In this document: positions 36,492-50,900 of the stretch, piece by piece
How the letters are laid out: every line of letters starts with the position of its first letter
How positions within the stretch are numbered: the stretch's first letter is position 1
Source of the DNA: Tigriopus japonicus
Taxonomy: Eukaryota > Arthropoda > Copepoda > Harpacticoida > Harpacticidae
Direction of reading: 5' to 3'
Length of the DNA stretch: 64,000 bases
Assembly: GCA_010645155.1 (NCBI GenBank)
Contig: CM021315.1
Span: 7,733,126 to 7,797,125 of the forward strand
Notes under the pieces: generated by a model
What the model was told of the DNA's origin: nothing
The model's database searches: none
What the model saw: the letters and a program-made list of their open reading frames with translations, nothing else
Program-made: the position numbers and the translations under genes

Positions 36492-38883
36492 TGCTGATGG
36501 ATTTCAAGAATACGTTTGAATGAGAGGGGCAATGCAAATGACGTCTTTGACGTCTTAGTTTAAGATACTAGTTTTGATTATCGCCATGAAACATGGATTC
36601 CAGAGAGAAACATTCTTACAATGCCATCTATTGGCTTTTTACTGGCATTAGTGGCCTGTATTTACTTCAGTTACTTCAACGACAAAAATTTGTTTTCACT
36701 CTTAATTAATGTTAAGGGTCCTATTGGTGTTGTTTTTAGCGTGAAGATACGATTCTAAAAATTGAACGGTCTAAGTAAAGTCTTAGTTTGAACATTATTG
36801 TTTCTCGGCCTGAACCGAGGGCTCTATCTATATCATAAGTTGTGGATCCACCGAATTATTCCAATGCATGAAACAATTGTTGCAACAACAAATCACTTTC
36901 TTGGCAACTTGTTTGTCAATTTGCCCTAGAGAGGGCGCTTTCAAACTTTCAAGTCTGTAAGCTCTATCTAGCTAGTTTGGATGTCTGCTTATCTTCTGTC
37001 TAACCTGAATGACAAGACCTCACCCATTCACCACTTAACTCCCCTCCTGGGCCCTTCAACTTTTGATCACAAAACTGAGTGAAGAATTTAATATCAAAAA
37101 CAGAACACTTCATTTTTAAGAACCTTTATAATTATACCCATTTGACCTTATTTTTGCCTCTAATTGCAATCCTTGCATCGGCACCAAATCCTTAAAAAAA
37201 TATTTTTTCGGCTTTCCTTTTTGTTTCCAGTCCTATGGAGACACTGATCTTCAGTAGGACCCATTGAAGAAGCTCTGTAAAACAGATTAGTCACATGATC
37301 GTGCTCCTCTGATATAGTGTTCTACACTAAATACTTCAATAGTACAAGGGGTGTTAGAACTATGAACTAAAGAGGATAAGGCGCTGTGAAGTTGGGAGGA
37401 GTTGAAGTTTTTAATCAAAAGTCAGGCCAAGCTTAATCGTGTCTGTGTAGGCAAACCAGATTGGGACACTTAATTGCTACACATTATCATTTCAATTTCC
37501 AAATACATCGATGAGGGTGCTAATTTTCAAATGTATTGGATCCAATCCGGGAGAACAAATATTGTAAAAATTCCTAAAACAATAGTCTTTGTCAATTTTT
37601 GTTTTGTTATCATCAGAATCTCATTCCTTATGGTGGTATGAAAAATCTGCAAATTGTAAATCTTGTTTTTTTTAAATTCTTACACCAATGAATCCGATTT
37701 ATTTGTACTATTCAATTTGGTTTGAAGTTTGACAGTCAGTCGACTCTCATTTGAACTTGCTTAAACCTGCCAGGACATGAACTGAAACCATCTCCAATCC
37801 AAACGCAACTTTTCATCTCTTTAGGACAAGAATTTCAAGTCAGGAATAACATAATTTGTTGTACTTTCTGCAACAAAAAGTTGGTTGTTGTTGATAAACT
37901 GTGCAACCAAATTTAACTGGTTTGGGGAATCGATTTTTTGAGATGAAAACGAAAAATTAGCCATTCGGAAAGAATGTCTTTAGAAGTCATAATTTCAAAA
38001 CAAATTACAATTAATATCCCGTGAAGCCACATCAAACACATCCTGTTAATGTTGGCAAAATCTTTCTTTTGCGCTTTGCTTCCAATCAACCCAATAGGCA
38101 CATATTTTTTAATTGTTTCAACTTTTCTGAGCTGCGTCAAAAATAACCAAAAATTGCTCCAAAATTTCCGTTAGATCGAGACAAACAATTGAAAATTAAC
38201 CCTTTTAAATTTCGTCGGGAGAATAAACATAATGAACGGGTAAGCCCTCTTTGTGTAATTGCTTCGAGATTTTTGACGACATTCTCATTTCGGTTAGTCA
38301 AAGTCGGATGTCGAGTGATTGCGTCAATACATATATTTTAAAAAACTATTTCCTGGTTTCTTTGGTACTTTTTCACGTCAGACGAATTCAAAGCTTGACG
38401 ATTTTATAAAAACATTCATTTGTTTAAAGAAAAATGTGTTTTTAACATCCATAGTTTGTAAGCAATGTCTTCAAAATCATTGGCGTCATTTTTGTTTACC
38501 ATAAAAACGGTTGAAATTGATTTTACTGAATTGATAAAATTGAAATTTACGCTACCAAATATCAGGATTTTCGATTTCTGAATTTTTTCCTGGTGCTAAA
38601 ACCGATATTTTTAAAGGAAAAAACAGTTGATTCTGAAGTTATTTAACTCTCCCATCTATTAGAGATCTACATTTTTAATGAATAATATAAACACCCATTG
38701 GTGTCATGAAAGTTAAGCTCAAGGTTCTTGAGTGAACTTGGACAAGGAGATCTTCAGACTCTGGAGACTCAGTCACGCTGGGAAACGACAGTTGAGAGAC
38801 AGCGGGAGTGCAGTCTACTCAAACAGAAATTAGGTGATTTGTGTTTTGGAAACGTAGAGTTTCTCACGTCGAATAATTGGAAG
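36492..38883. other. Intergenic DNA, nothing recognised
   Basis: Should contain the promoter of the orphan minus-strand gene. No convincing exon, RNA gene or repeat boundary is visible. Confidence 0.45.
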
Positions 38884-40410
38884 ATGGTGAACACTTGTGC
38901 TGCACCTGGTTGCAGGTCTGGCTACTGGCCAAGATACGGAGACCCACCTCCAGATCCGCAGATCTCCATGCACAAGCTTCCAAGTGACCCGTTCAGCGAG
39001 TTTCAAGATATCTTTCGACCACGCCAAAGCCATCACGGAACCAGACAGACGCTCGCTACTTCAGGAGCCCAACAAGCCCTTCAAATTCAAAAGGAGGAGA
39101 AGGCTTAGTATGAGGCGTTTCTTGAGGATGAATGCTTAAAGTGCCTTGAGGATATCATGTTCAAGCAAAACACCCTTGGCTTGCCAGAAGGCATCTCAGT
39201 CATCAAAAAGCCAAACTGCCTCCTTTTTCTAAACATTGAGGAAAGAGGAACTGGCCAGATCAATATCTTGTTTCATCTAACAAATATTTCAAGATGGCAC
39301 CTTTAAAATGCAATTCCAAAACGTGATCTTCTCCCAATCCTATGTGTTGCAAGTGTGACAACCCGAGATAGCATCGAATACTCATGGGAAATACCAAATA
39401 TTTTGGCAGCCTTGAAGAGCTATGGAGAATACTTTAATGAAGATAAAAACAGGCCTTAACCGAATAGTCCAAGACTTCCAATACAGTGGGACACAAACAC
39501 GTAGAATTTTACATCAACAATACAGATAAACCGTGGAAAGACACATTGAAGTTCCTGAAATTGATAAATAAGTGGTGGAAAGTGGTGAACACTAAAAGTG
39601 CCGTCCTTCACACACAAAAACGTGATCCATCCCGTGCCCCAATTTATTCAGTTGAGGATGATAACTTGAAATTCCTTTCGAAATTTTCTTTCTGGATCTC
39701 TGATTGGAATTCAAAATTAGTAGGCCAGGGAAAAGGGGGAAAGAGCGACAAGGTCTCACATCTCCCACCATGCTTGCCATGACTTTGTCCACCAAAACTC
39801 TCCAAGAATATGCCAAAGATATGTTACATAGGCATGAGATCCAAAATGTACTTTTTGGGAAATTTCAATCTGATTATTTCAATCAGCCTGATTTGGTTGG
39901 TACCGACAACTTTTGGGAGGTAATTATTTTATATCTTAACGACAGATTCTAAAGTCTGATAAGCCATGGAGTGGATAAACTAATCTAAGTTTGATCCTTG
40001 GTGAACTTCGACAACATGCACGTTTGTGACATTAAAAATTTTTTGGCCCCAAATCAGTGTCCGAGGGTGAAACCATCCATGATGCCGCTATAAAACTTCG
40101 ATTGATGCTCAAGTTTCTTCCCGTTGCTCATTTGAAGTCCATTGAAGACAGCAGTATTGGTTTCTACATTGCTGGTTATCTTGTGCGATCATCGAGTGAA
40201 GTGTACCCAATGCCCAAGCTTGGTGTCACAGGGCAAAACCTTAATAGTTTTTAACCTTGAAGATGAAAAAGCCTCAACTTCCAATGGCCCTCGAGAGAGC
40301 TTTTTGGAGCAAATCAATTGTGGAGGAGTTCTTTGACGCCTCCAAATCCAGCCCAGGGGCCAAGATAATAAATAAATTGCAGTCTCAGTTAACGACCGAG
40401 ATAACGTAAA
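38884..40410 (+). pseudogene. Decayed P-element/THAP9-like transposase
   Basis: The reading starts with a THAP-type zinc finger, MVNTCAAPGCRSGYW ... MHKLPSD, then breaks into several frames. Scattered fragments recall P-element-type transposases: KFLKLINKWWKVVNTKS (39540-39600), VLFGKFQSDYFNQ near 39850 (compare the KFQSDP motif), and GFYIAGYLVRSS near 40160. In-frame stops and frame changes separate them, so no intact protein is made. Recognition is by motif only; an autonomous relative would be needed to set the ends. Confidence 0.65.
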
Positions 40411-41239
40411 ACATTCGTGGACATTGGAATATGTACTTGTTTTTGTTATGATTTGTTGCTAAAGTATACTGTTGTTTTGTCATGTTCCTTTCTTTTTCTT
40501 CAAGTTTTGTAAGTGTCCAGTTTTACTTTCTTGGTATTTTGGGACATTTACTTGCTAGAAATAACCTACAAATATATAGCAATTAATTTTCAGTCAGAAA
40601 TATCGCTCAAATTGATTTTGAACATCATTTTCTGTAAAGAAATGTCTTGCTGGCATCGCCCTTTCGTTGTCTTGAACTTGCGGCCAGTCCACCTCCAGGG
40701 TAGAGTACTCCTTGACTTGGAACAATGGCCGAAGAGGTTTGATGAAAATGTTGTTTGATTGTTGCGTAAAAGATTAATTTCGAGTCGAATCGTAATTTTT
40801 GAGGGACTGTGTGGAAATGAGCATAACACATGTTGAATAAATGGCATAAGACCAATCCCTTACTTTTCATTGCTCTGTTTTCATTTTTTAGCAAAGCACA
40901 ATATTTCTTTCAAAAACAGCAACCACAAGTTCCGAAAGACTGTCAAAATCCGGCGCAAAGTTTTCGGGAAGTTCCATTCATTCAACCAAATATTACTTCC
41001 TGATTATTACATTTTCAGTATTGTTCTTTTCGGTTCCTTTGGAGATGTTCGTCATCATCTTGGGCTTTTCCCATTTCAATATTACATTTCTTGTACCAAT
41101 GGTCGACAACCATCGAGTGGGTGCTCTTTGGGCAATCAACGTGAAGCTGGCCCGTGGTTCCGTTCTCCTCGTGCAAACCCACCTTCCATGGAATTTCTGA
41201 TAGACTTCCACTAAGCCCTTGGAGCAAGCTACAAAATTT
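40411..41239. other. Intergenic DNA upstream of the receptor gene
   Basis: A minus-strand frame at 41227-41015 (about 70 codons, contains GTTGQLHVDCPKSTHSMVVD) looks protein-like, but I could not link it to a splice partner or a family. Otherwise nothing is recognised. Confidence 0.4.
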
Positions 41240-41729
41240 ACTAGTACGTACCCTCCTGGATGGATCGATGGAGGAAGAGCTTAAGAACTGCCAAAAGGTC
41301 GTCGGCGTTCATCTTTGGACGAAGCCGCGTATTCGTCGTCATCGTGCTCACCTCTCTCACGCTCACGAACTGAGCAGTCAAACGGACTGAACCAATGCCT
41401 CCTTCACCTTCTTCTCCTCCTAGATCTCCACTGCCACCATCTCCACTTCCAAATCAGAGCCTCTCTTCCCACAATCCTCCACTGTATCAACCAGGACCAG
41501 AGCTACTTCAACTTCTGCCATTACAGCTAGCGACGACGTCGTGGAGAAGGCGGAGGAGGAGATGGTGGAATTTGCATTCAAGTGGATTCATTTGAACACA
41601 AGAGCAACCCAGAGAAGTTGAGAGACAGAAAGTCAAGAAATTGTCGGTGTACGTACAAGAAAACACAGTTCAATTGGCTTACAATGGTGCCATAGTGGTG
41701 GTTTTAAGCATGTGTGAAGCAAACAACAG
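41240..41729 (+). promoter_or_regulatory. Probable first, non-coding exon or promoter of the receptor gene
   Basis: The stretch is GC-richer than its surroundings. It ends in a good donor, AACAACAG|GTGAGG at 41729, which pairs with an acceptor TTTTTCCTCAG at 41931 just upstream of the coding start. A short ATG frame at 41395-41595 would be an upstream ORF or chance. The transcription start is not identifiable. Confidence 0.45.
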
Positions 41730-41931
41730 GTGAGGTGGTTTGAGCCTGTACCAGAATCATCTAATGCATTAGCCACTCTGACAGTGTAGCCTTGTCATTT
41801 ACGTGACCTTGGCGTGTTATTAAAGAAAATGTGATTGAAACGGCCGTGAGAGATGGCGTAAAAATACTTCGTTGAAGTCACCTGGTGTATTGAGTTGTCT
41901 GTTCTCTAATTTTTCTCCAATTTTTCCTCAG

Positions 41932-44900
41932 ATTCTGGCCATTTACAACGTGAGATATGTGAGCAACCCTGCGTGACGAACACGTGACCTCTTGAGAAAC
42001 TTGTTGACACCATGACCAAATCCAAGTTATGGCTCTTGAGCCAACAGAACTTCAGCAACACCAGTCGTTCCAATAAGGAACTTGTGGCCTTGGGCTTGGC
42101 CTTTGTAGTGATCTTTGTGTCGTGTACAGCTTCTTTAGCCAGTGCTCAGAGGCTGAAACCTGACCCCACTTGTGTTTGTGATCCCCTCTGTCAGATTTAC
42201 CCCGATGAGTTGAATCCCAACTCATGTGGGCTGCAAATACCTCGAAGTGATTGCCCGTGTTGTCGGGTTTGTGCGGGTGAAGCAGGTGAGCCCTGCCATC
42301 CTGTGAATCAACCTTGCGATGCTTCCCAAGGTTTGGAATGCCACCCTGACTCCAAAACTTGCCAAGGTAAGCCTGATTGTTGTCGTCTATTGTGGAGATT
42401 ACCCGGTGTTTTTTGTCACCTTCAGATAGATGCAATTTTATATTGACCTCAGTCAGGCATGACACTTAACGTTATCGTTTCATCTGTCACATACATCGAC
42501 TAAATCTTTTAAGATTCGACCTCTCCCTTTCAATCCATATCGAAACGATTTTCTTCATATCCCTCGAATCTGGTGCTGATTCCCCCAGTCACCCCAAACT
42601 AAGAAGAACGAGTTCTTGAAACAAGTCCAAAGATGTCTCTTGCACCCTCATTTCCTGAAATCCAATGTTTACGACTTGAAAATCAAGCCCTCACATATGG
42701 CCAGTTTGGATGCCATGAAATCATATGCGATTTTACACGCCTTTACTGACGCCATACCACCACCATCACCATCTTTCGTCCGGTACAAACTGCACGAGTG
42801 CAGACAAATATTATTCATGCCGGTGGTTTGTGTGTATGTGTGTGGGTCTAGTAATGTCTGTGCAAGGAGCATATCATATCATGCCGTCCATGGCCAGGTC
42901 GTTGGCAGGTCTTCCTTGGTTCGCCTCTCTGGCAATATCCAACCAATAACTGAATGGACATGATACTTTCTCTCGAGAAAAAAGGCCCGCGAAGACTTGT
43001 TCAATCTCTATGTTCTCTTCAAAGAACATGTTAGCCAATTGGGATATGTGTCTGAGCTTCAGTCATCGGGAACATCAGTGATATTGTCGAGGGATGACGT
43101 TTGCAAACTCGAAGTCATCCTTTGAAGCCCCTTTAACATCTTTGTTAAGGCTGCTGCCGAATTGCAAAAGAGTCTCAGAAAAATGAATGTCGGATGGCAG
43201 AAAATTGGTTTCTTGAGCAAATCTTGGTTGAAATATAGACACGCCTGTGATGGAGGCTTTGATTCATTAGTGCGATACTTTGGGAAAAAGTGCGGTTTTA
43301 CCACTTCCTCTGTCGGCTTTCTTAACTCGCAACTTTTGATCAATTTTTGGATAAACCTAAACTTGGCATCCTTTTTCGTCGAATCTCGGAATGGAATCTA
43401 AAACGAACGCTGCTTCGGTATTTATTGCTTTGCCAACTTCTCGGAAACTTCCGACCATTGATGGATGCCCACACTGATAGAGCCAAAAATGGCATCCAAT
43501 TTTCCTTTTGTGCTGGAACCAAGGGCAAGTTTGGAGGAACAGATGAGAAGCGCAGCATCACCGATTTCAAAGTCATGGTCAATAACAATGCCACGGCCGT
43601 AAATCCGAAGATAATATGTTATTGGCTTTGGACATTTTCTGCTCCATTGCAACAAGTGATTTTCCATCCAGAGAAGCACCAAAGCAAGCACGGAATTTCT
43701 TATGTCGGATGGATTGATGATCAATTGACGACGATCAGATACGAGACAACACCACGCATGCACATACTCAAGAACACTCACATTCTTTACCCATCAATCG
43801 AAGCGTCTTCATCAGCCATATGACGAATGATTGTGTTCGACAACGAAGAAAGGAGGCGTTCCCGAATTTCGCCGGTTTTTAGCGAAACGAAACGAAACAT
43901 ATTTGTCGTGCTCAATTTTTCATGGAACTTTGAAGAATCGCTGAAATTAATTGCATGCCATGAAAGTTGTTGCCTCATGATTCGCCAGATCCTCATTGGC
44001 TTATCCCGTTCTTATGAAGACTCTTTGACTAGGATGTATGTGTACGTACGTAGAGTGATATGTGAATTGAGGTTGGAATGAGTAGTGGCAATTTGTATCG
44101 AACGGTATTGTGCCCTATCTCCAAACCGTTGAGGGTTGTATGAACTAATTAGTATTTTGACTGGAACAAGTTGATCTTGCATCCCTTCAGGATCTTTCAG
44201 CTTGGCTCGACAAGGATCTTTCGACTTTAACAAACACCTTTAGACATACTTGGAATTGCACTGACAGTTCTAGGTAGGTGGAAATAGCGTGAGCATACTT
44301 GAAGAGTGAGCGTTGGGTGCTCAAAAACCTTTGGAGTGGTACCGTACTTCAGAACTAGTATCTCGTTCTTGGTGATGGGTGATTCATCATTGGAGAATGA
44401 TATTCATTCAAATCCAAGGGATCTATGCCCACATCAGTTTCCGCTTTGATCCTCAAGGATCTCCTGAATTTAGAGAGACCTTCACTGAACCAGCCAAGAT
44501 GGATTTGTCGGCACATTGCTCAGAGTGTTGTCATCCTGAAATATGCCAAGGATAGACATCTGTCCAAGTTTTCCCGGCAATGGCTCATCTCTTGGTTAGA
44601 AACGAAAGTTCAAACCGCCCACCTTTGTCACGCCTCCTCACTCATGAAACGTGAAAAGACTCCATGATTACTCCGCTCGCTGACACTAAACATGCATTCA
44701 AATTTGACTCTCTATTCAGTTCGGAGCGAACCAAAGAAAGGAAGAAAGGAAGGAAGGAGTAAGAAGAAAGACTGTTCAGATTTCTTCTCCCATGGTTTCT
44801 TGTGGCGGTGCCGACACTTTCCATAGAGGTAGAGGTGAGATCATGGAACGAACAGCAGGGGAAGATAATCGAAGATTTGGACATCCGACATTCTGAGCGA

Positions 44901-47900
44901 TTGAGATTGGATGTTTCTTGGCCGCGATCTTGGGTTCGCTTGCATTTCCCCCTTTTAAGTTACAGAATATGCACCTCGTTCATTTAAGTATGTAGATCAG
45001 AAGGTTTAAGATTGGGTCTGCGTTTTTGTCGTCATGAAAATGATTGGTCTTGCTTTTTCCGACATTGCTCATAAATATGTAAATACTCCTTGCGTCACGT
45101 GCGAGCGTTGCAATCGACTGACATTGAACCATTTCGTCAAAGAAGTGTTGTGTAAGTGACTTGGCATGACCCTTCGGTATTCAATCAGAATCACAGAGAA
45201 ATCTCCCAACCATGAAAATGATCGTCCAGTGTAATGTTCTATTCTAGATATGTCCCTGTCATTTCAAATTGAAGATATCATTAAAATTAAAGGTCAGCAT
45301 TTGAAGCAAAACTACTTTTGTGAAAATCAATAATCTACTTATGAACCAGTGTACTGCATAACCTGGACGGTTTTTTTACATCGTACGTGGCAACGAATGG
45401 TACGTCAAGAAAGAAATTTCTACCAAAGACCTTTTGGCCTGCTATTCTATTTTCGACATGAAGACATACGTGTGATGAAATTACTCTGCTGCCGGTACAG
45501 TACGTTCGCAAATATCTATCTTGTCCTTGATTGTCGATGGCCCCCTGACTTCCTCATGCCGAAGCAAGAATAACGCAACGATGGCACCCTGCAGGACCCC
45601 GCTGCTCGCTCAGCTCTGCGGAATAGTACTGTACGTTTTGAGCCGAAGATGGAACTCTTTGTATCCTGAACTACCAGGAAACCCTTCATTTACTTGTGAC
45701 AAACTAAAGCACCACCGTTCACTACCCACATGGGCCTGGTTCTTAGAAAGATTTACAGTAAATGGCTACTTCTAGGGTGAAGAAAAGAAGGCCCGTTTTG
45801 AACCTGGAGAAGAAAGAGGAGGAAGAGGATCTTGGTGATGCTTCTTCTCTAAAGTCGTGCAAGACAATTGAGCCTCTCAGCATGGAAGTGAATGTACTTT
45901 CATGAATGCATGCATGTTTTACCCAAGTTGCTTTAGGTAACGTTGTGGGATGCCTTTGTTCCAATATGTATGTTGTGTGGGTATATACACCCATCTTTTC
46001 CTTGGTACTCGTGAGATGTCCAAGAAGTAGGAAGGATTTCAATCGAAAATTGTCGATGTAAAATGAATTAATACTGCGCTGATGAAGGTAATGCACTTAA
46101 TTGGACCGTTTGCTCTCTCAGATGTCTTGAAGGAAGTCGATTCTGTAACGGATTGTTGAAAGATACTTGATATACTCAAGTGGTGGTCAAAGTGCAAAAA
46201 TATCAAGTGCTAATTGACCGTCCAAAAGTGACCATGGTTGGCATGGGAATAAAGGGCGAAATGTCATGATTGTAGTAATCGAGCACTGCTTGGAGTTCGA
46301 TTTATGGTTATCGCCATAAGAAGTGCACGAAGATCTCAAGACTGCAAGTTCGGAAAGGTTAGATTCGTTCATCAGGGCAGAAGTTGCCCAAGTTGACCTA
46401 TTCCCTTGCCTTCAAGGTGTGCAATGAATGAAATATCTTACAAAACTGCCATTTAATGTCAAAGAGGACGGTAGAGTTAGCTAAATGAGTTTTTGAGCGT
46501 CCTAGCTTTGCTCTACTGAAGATAAGTTCGAAAGCTGACGAGAGGTAAAACTAAAAAAAAAAGTCCGGTTTTGTTTGGCTTTGATATGATTTACTAAATC
46601 TTTGTTTGAGGTTGATTGAGCTTAAACTTTGGAGTCCTCAAGCTCTTTGACAACGTTCTTGTACTGAAGGGTTCTTGTATCGTTCAAAATATCATCTTGG
46701 ATTGGATATCCAACAGGAAAATAGTGCTGCGAGTACATCGAGCTTCTCCGGCTCATTGGCGTTGGCGGAATCTGCAATCATAAAGTTGCCATTTAAAGAC
46801 TTCAATCTTTCATCCCACATGCTTGGAGCTTGAATTGTAAACTCACACTACTTCCATTGGGTTGCTTCAAAATAGAGTGCGTGGGATATGCCATTTGGAG
46901 GCGGAGCATCATCTCCCGTTGTTCCAACTCACGAAATTCGATCTTGAAGCAAACAGCTGAGCCCATAAAGAGCACACTAGCAACCATTGCCAAGCCCACG
47001 CCGATCCAAGCTATAATATACGACCAACCCAAAGTAAAGGCCGTCGAGTTTTGGAGAATTTCTGGCCACGATAGAAAAAACCCAAGGCGTTCATCATGGA
47101 CCTGAAACATGTGATAGGTTAGTTCAGGGACCATGAGACAGTTCCAAGCAATCTTACCTTCTCAAGTTCATAGAACTTGGCCCAATGCCAAAGGCCCATT
47201 CCGGCTCCTCCACTCATACTAGCGAGTAACATGACGATGGCCGTTGAGATCAGGTGGTCCCCAGAGGCCTTCCAGCATCCCAAAAGTCCGGTGACGCAAC
47301 CAATGCCCATCCACATGAAGTACAAGCAAAACGCAGCAATGGAGGATCGAGCCAAGTGGAACCAGATCTCCGCATGAGATGTGAGCCGTGCGGGTAGAAG
47401 ACCATACTCTAAGAGTTTGACATAGTAATCGATATTGGCGCACCATTCCTCGACCGGGTTCAAGTAAAGGTTATCATAGGGAGGCTTCTCTTCATGTGGG
47501 AAACACACTCGAAACATGCCTTGAACCCGATCAAAGTACTCAAAATCCTCTTCAAAGTGCTTCAAGAGCCTGTGATCTTCTTGGAGCGGTAACTGTGCCC
47601 TGAGGAACGCCCGATCCACCGAGATATGTTGCCAGTTATCCGTTGAGAAAGCTATGGATAAACAGGCCACTGAACACATGGCGGCCATGGCCGCAAAACA
47701 CAAAGCAAACACACTACAATATTGGCTCATATTTGAAGATAATTCTTCACTGAACTTTCTTCATGGATAGGGAAGGGGGTTTGGACCTGCCCTTCTGAAA
47801 ATAGCACCCCCAAATCACTGCTCAGAGAACCCACTGAGGGATGGTTTGGTGGTAAAGACAGGTAGCTGGTTTGGTCGGGGCAGCGCTGGTCAGCCTCCTG

Positions 47901-50900
47901 ACCTGCTGACGTTGCTAAGGGCATTCAGCAGACACCATTTTCACTGCCACTCCAAATACTACCTGTTGGTTGCCCTTAACGCCCTTTTTAATTGACATCT
48001 TGGGGCTACAACCGTTGTTGAACGTTGGATGAACCACTCAGAGATTTCTAGACGTATTCGCGTTTCATTTGAATTGAGTAAACTAATTCCATTCCGAGAT
48101 CAGAATGCTCTGACCAGGCGTTTGAAATATGAATGCCTGAGAGAGACCTTGAAAATGGAATTTCGGAATTGGCTTCCATGACAGTGGCGTGGCACGTCAT
48201 GTTCAATGTATTGTTTTATGACCAGGATTTATTCCATGGTTGATTTTGTCGAAAACTTTGCGTTCGCAACGACGCCTTGGCTTCATTTCTATCCGTTTCT
48301 GGCTTGCAGTGCTCGCGGTTGGTTAAATGTTAAGGAGTAGTACTGTATGTATGCTTAGAACACAGGTCTATTAGTGGCTGGACAACTTCATTGCCTTTGG
48401 CGCAATGTTAGTTGGATTTGGAATCTTGAATAGGCCTTTGAACACACAGATCTTCATCATTTATGGACTGGACTGTTCAAAGCGTTGTACATTGTTTGGT
48501 CTATGGTTCAGCGTGAGGTTCTTTCAATACAAGAAGGAAGCGCGTTTGCGGAATGGGAATCATTTGTGTTGAAAAATTTGCAAACCCTTGTACAGAGTTG
48601 TGAGTACGATCGGATCTAGAGGGCGAATCCCGTAGATATATTGAGATACCTCTTTCGGTGATTGCTGGCCATTGATCTTGTTCAGTAGTAAGCTGCATTT
48701 AATTGCTACAATTACCTTCAGAAGGGATGAAATGTGTAATTGCTGGCGCATGATGCTGCTCAATCACAGGAAGACGACGATCAATGGAAAAAAATAAGAC
48801 GCTTCGTGCTTTTTCATCTCCAATCTTGGAATTCCATTTACCATTGTCAAGTAAAGGTGAGCAATTCCAAAAGACAGAAGATTTCACTTCTCTATCTGGG
48901 AAAGATGGAAACAAAATGATAGCAAACACACCGAACAGGTTTTCATGAAGCGGAAAAAATGGACTCGAGAATTGGAAAGAATTCATTGAAAACCAGTATC
49001 TCCCATCAACTTGGTCCAATCCAAAAGAATGGTTCACAATTCTTCATGATCGGTCTATGTAAGTTAAGGACATTTGAGCTGGTCAATTCTTTGAGGACAG
49101 GTCAGTCGAATCCACAACTGTATGATGCCTTCTGAGCTTTGATTGCAAATCTCACGTGAATGACAAGTGCCAATTCGAACTCCTAATGCCTTTAGAAAAC
49201 TTGTCGACATGTCCGGGTGGAATTAATTTCCTCTTTTCCGAGACACTCCTTGAAAACCCCCGTCAAAATGAATCCATCACCCCTCTCAGCTTCCTGACTA
49301 AGCTACAGGACTGACTATTCGGGCCTAAATTAGGATTGGATGCGCCTCACTGGAAAAAACTAGGACTCGTCTTGTTTCTCAAGATGCGATTGCGCCACTT
49401 CTTTTTGAGTCGATTCGCTTCGACGATTTCGCGAGAGAATGGATGTGAGTAAAGAAACGAGGGGGTCTGATTTCGAAAGTGCGATTCTTCATGCACGTGA
49501 CCCGCAAGCGCAATTGAGCATGTATAATATTTATAATGATAATAATGACGACGACTGACGACGAGGACACTGATTAATAGAGGCAATACTAAGAGAGGGG
49601 GTCCGGATGATCCGCATGGAATCTTTTTTTTAGAAAGTGCGACGGCTCGTGGTCGTCACCATCATCATCATCTGCCATTCGACAATACACCGTGCACTTC
49701 AAATCGTCATTCACATGTGCCCAAGGTTTTTTGATGAGAGCCAAGTGCAATTTTATGGGTTTCTCGTTTTCTCTTGATTTCGATTCTCGTTCACCTGGCT
49801 TTGAATTCTTCCTCTTTCTTTGAAGAACCATTCATGGAGGTGAAGGGGATCATCGGGAAGAGATTGACCTCGGAAAAGGTGTTATTTGTCTGAATCCACT
49901 TGAATGAATCTACGTACACTAGGATTGAAAATTGAACGTTGCTTCGCACTCTCACGTTTGAGATAGCATAGGGTTGAGATGTTCAAGGCCTTTACAGTGA
50001 AAGCGTAAATGATTATCTTTTATGTATTTTCACAAAAAAGAGTTGTTAAGCATGAATCCTGGATTTCAATTTGGGGACGTGAGATTTTTCCTTCATTTTG
50101 AAGATCGCTTTGGTTGGAGAGAGATTTGGAATAGGTCATGAAAGAATTTAAAAGTTACATTTACACCTTTTAAAGCTTCCCTAAAAACTGATGAGGGCAT
50201 CCCATGACAACTTCTTTTCTAATTCCGCAAGATTTTTATTCGTTTTAAAAGGACATCAACAGGAACTACACACACCCGTCAATTTACCGCCGTTGCGAAT
50301 TACAAAGCATTCGTTGGCCTCCGAAATGTTCTCAAGTTAATTGGAATGTTCAAAGAGTGTGTATTGTGACCATGTATCTTTTCACATTAACTGAACAACA
50401 GGCAACTTTTCGTTTGCGCCCTGATACATTTATTGACTTTAGGCCCTTAGTGAGTTCCCATTACTTATGCTCAAGTGATGCAAATAATACACAAGATTCT
50501 TTTAACTTCTATGTTGAGACAAATCAGGATTTCAAACTGTCGTCTGGGGATGTGAAAATGTGCCTTCAGAGATTTGTTCAGTATTGAATACATCCTTAGT
50601 CTAACGTAAGACACATTTTTGGAACGAATATAAAATTATATTATAAATTGCTCCAATCAGGCACTTCTTAAGTACTTTATGCGCAAATTGAGGTTTGAAC
50701 TTCACTTGTGTTATTGAACAAGAGAAGTAGCGCAATCTTAAAATTTTGTGACGTTTTGACCCATTTCTGGTAAGATTGTCCATTTATCGTATCCTAGTTG
50801 AACAATCATTTTCCTGGTAGCACTTGTCCAGGGCCTTGACCATTTTTACCCTCTCGAATTGACTAGTTTGAGCTCCTCCGTGGATCTGACCAGCCAACCA

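Noticed and set aside
41015..41227. Protein-like minus-strand frame just upstream of the receptor
   Set aside because: Composition is suggestive, but no start, splice partner or family could be found, so it is only mentioned.
41395..41595. Proline/serine-rich frame upstream of the large receptor
   Set aside because: It lies in the probable 5' non-coding exon and its composition follows from a CTCC-rich sequence; at most an upstream ORF.
43347..43823. 158-codon plus-strand frame in receptor intron 1, with an overlapping 119-codon minus frame
   Set aside because: Two strands compete, no domain motif is visible, and no splice partner was found. GC-richer intronic DNA gives longer chance frames.
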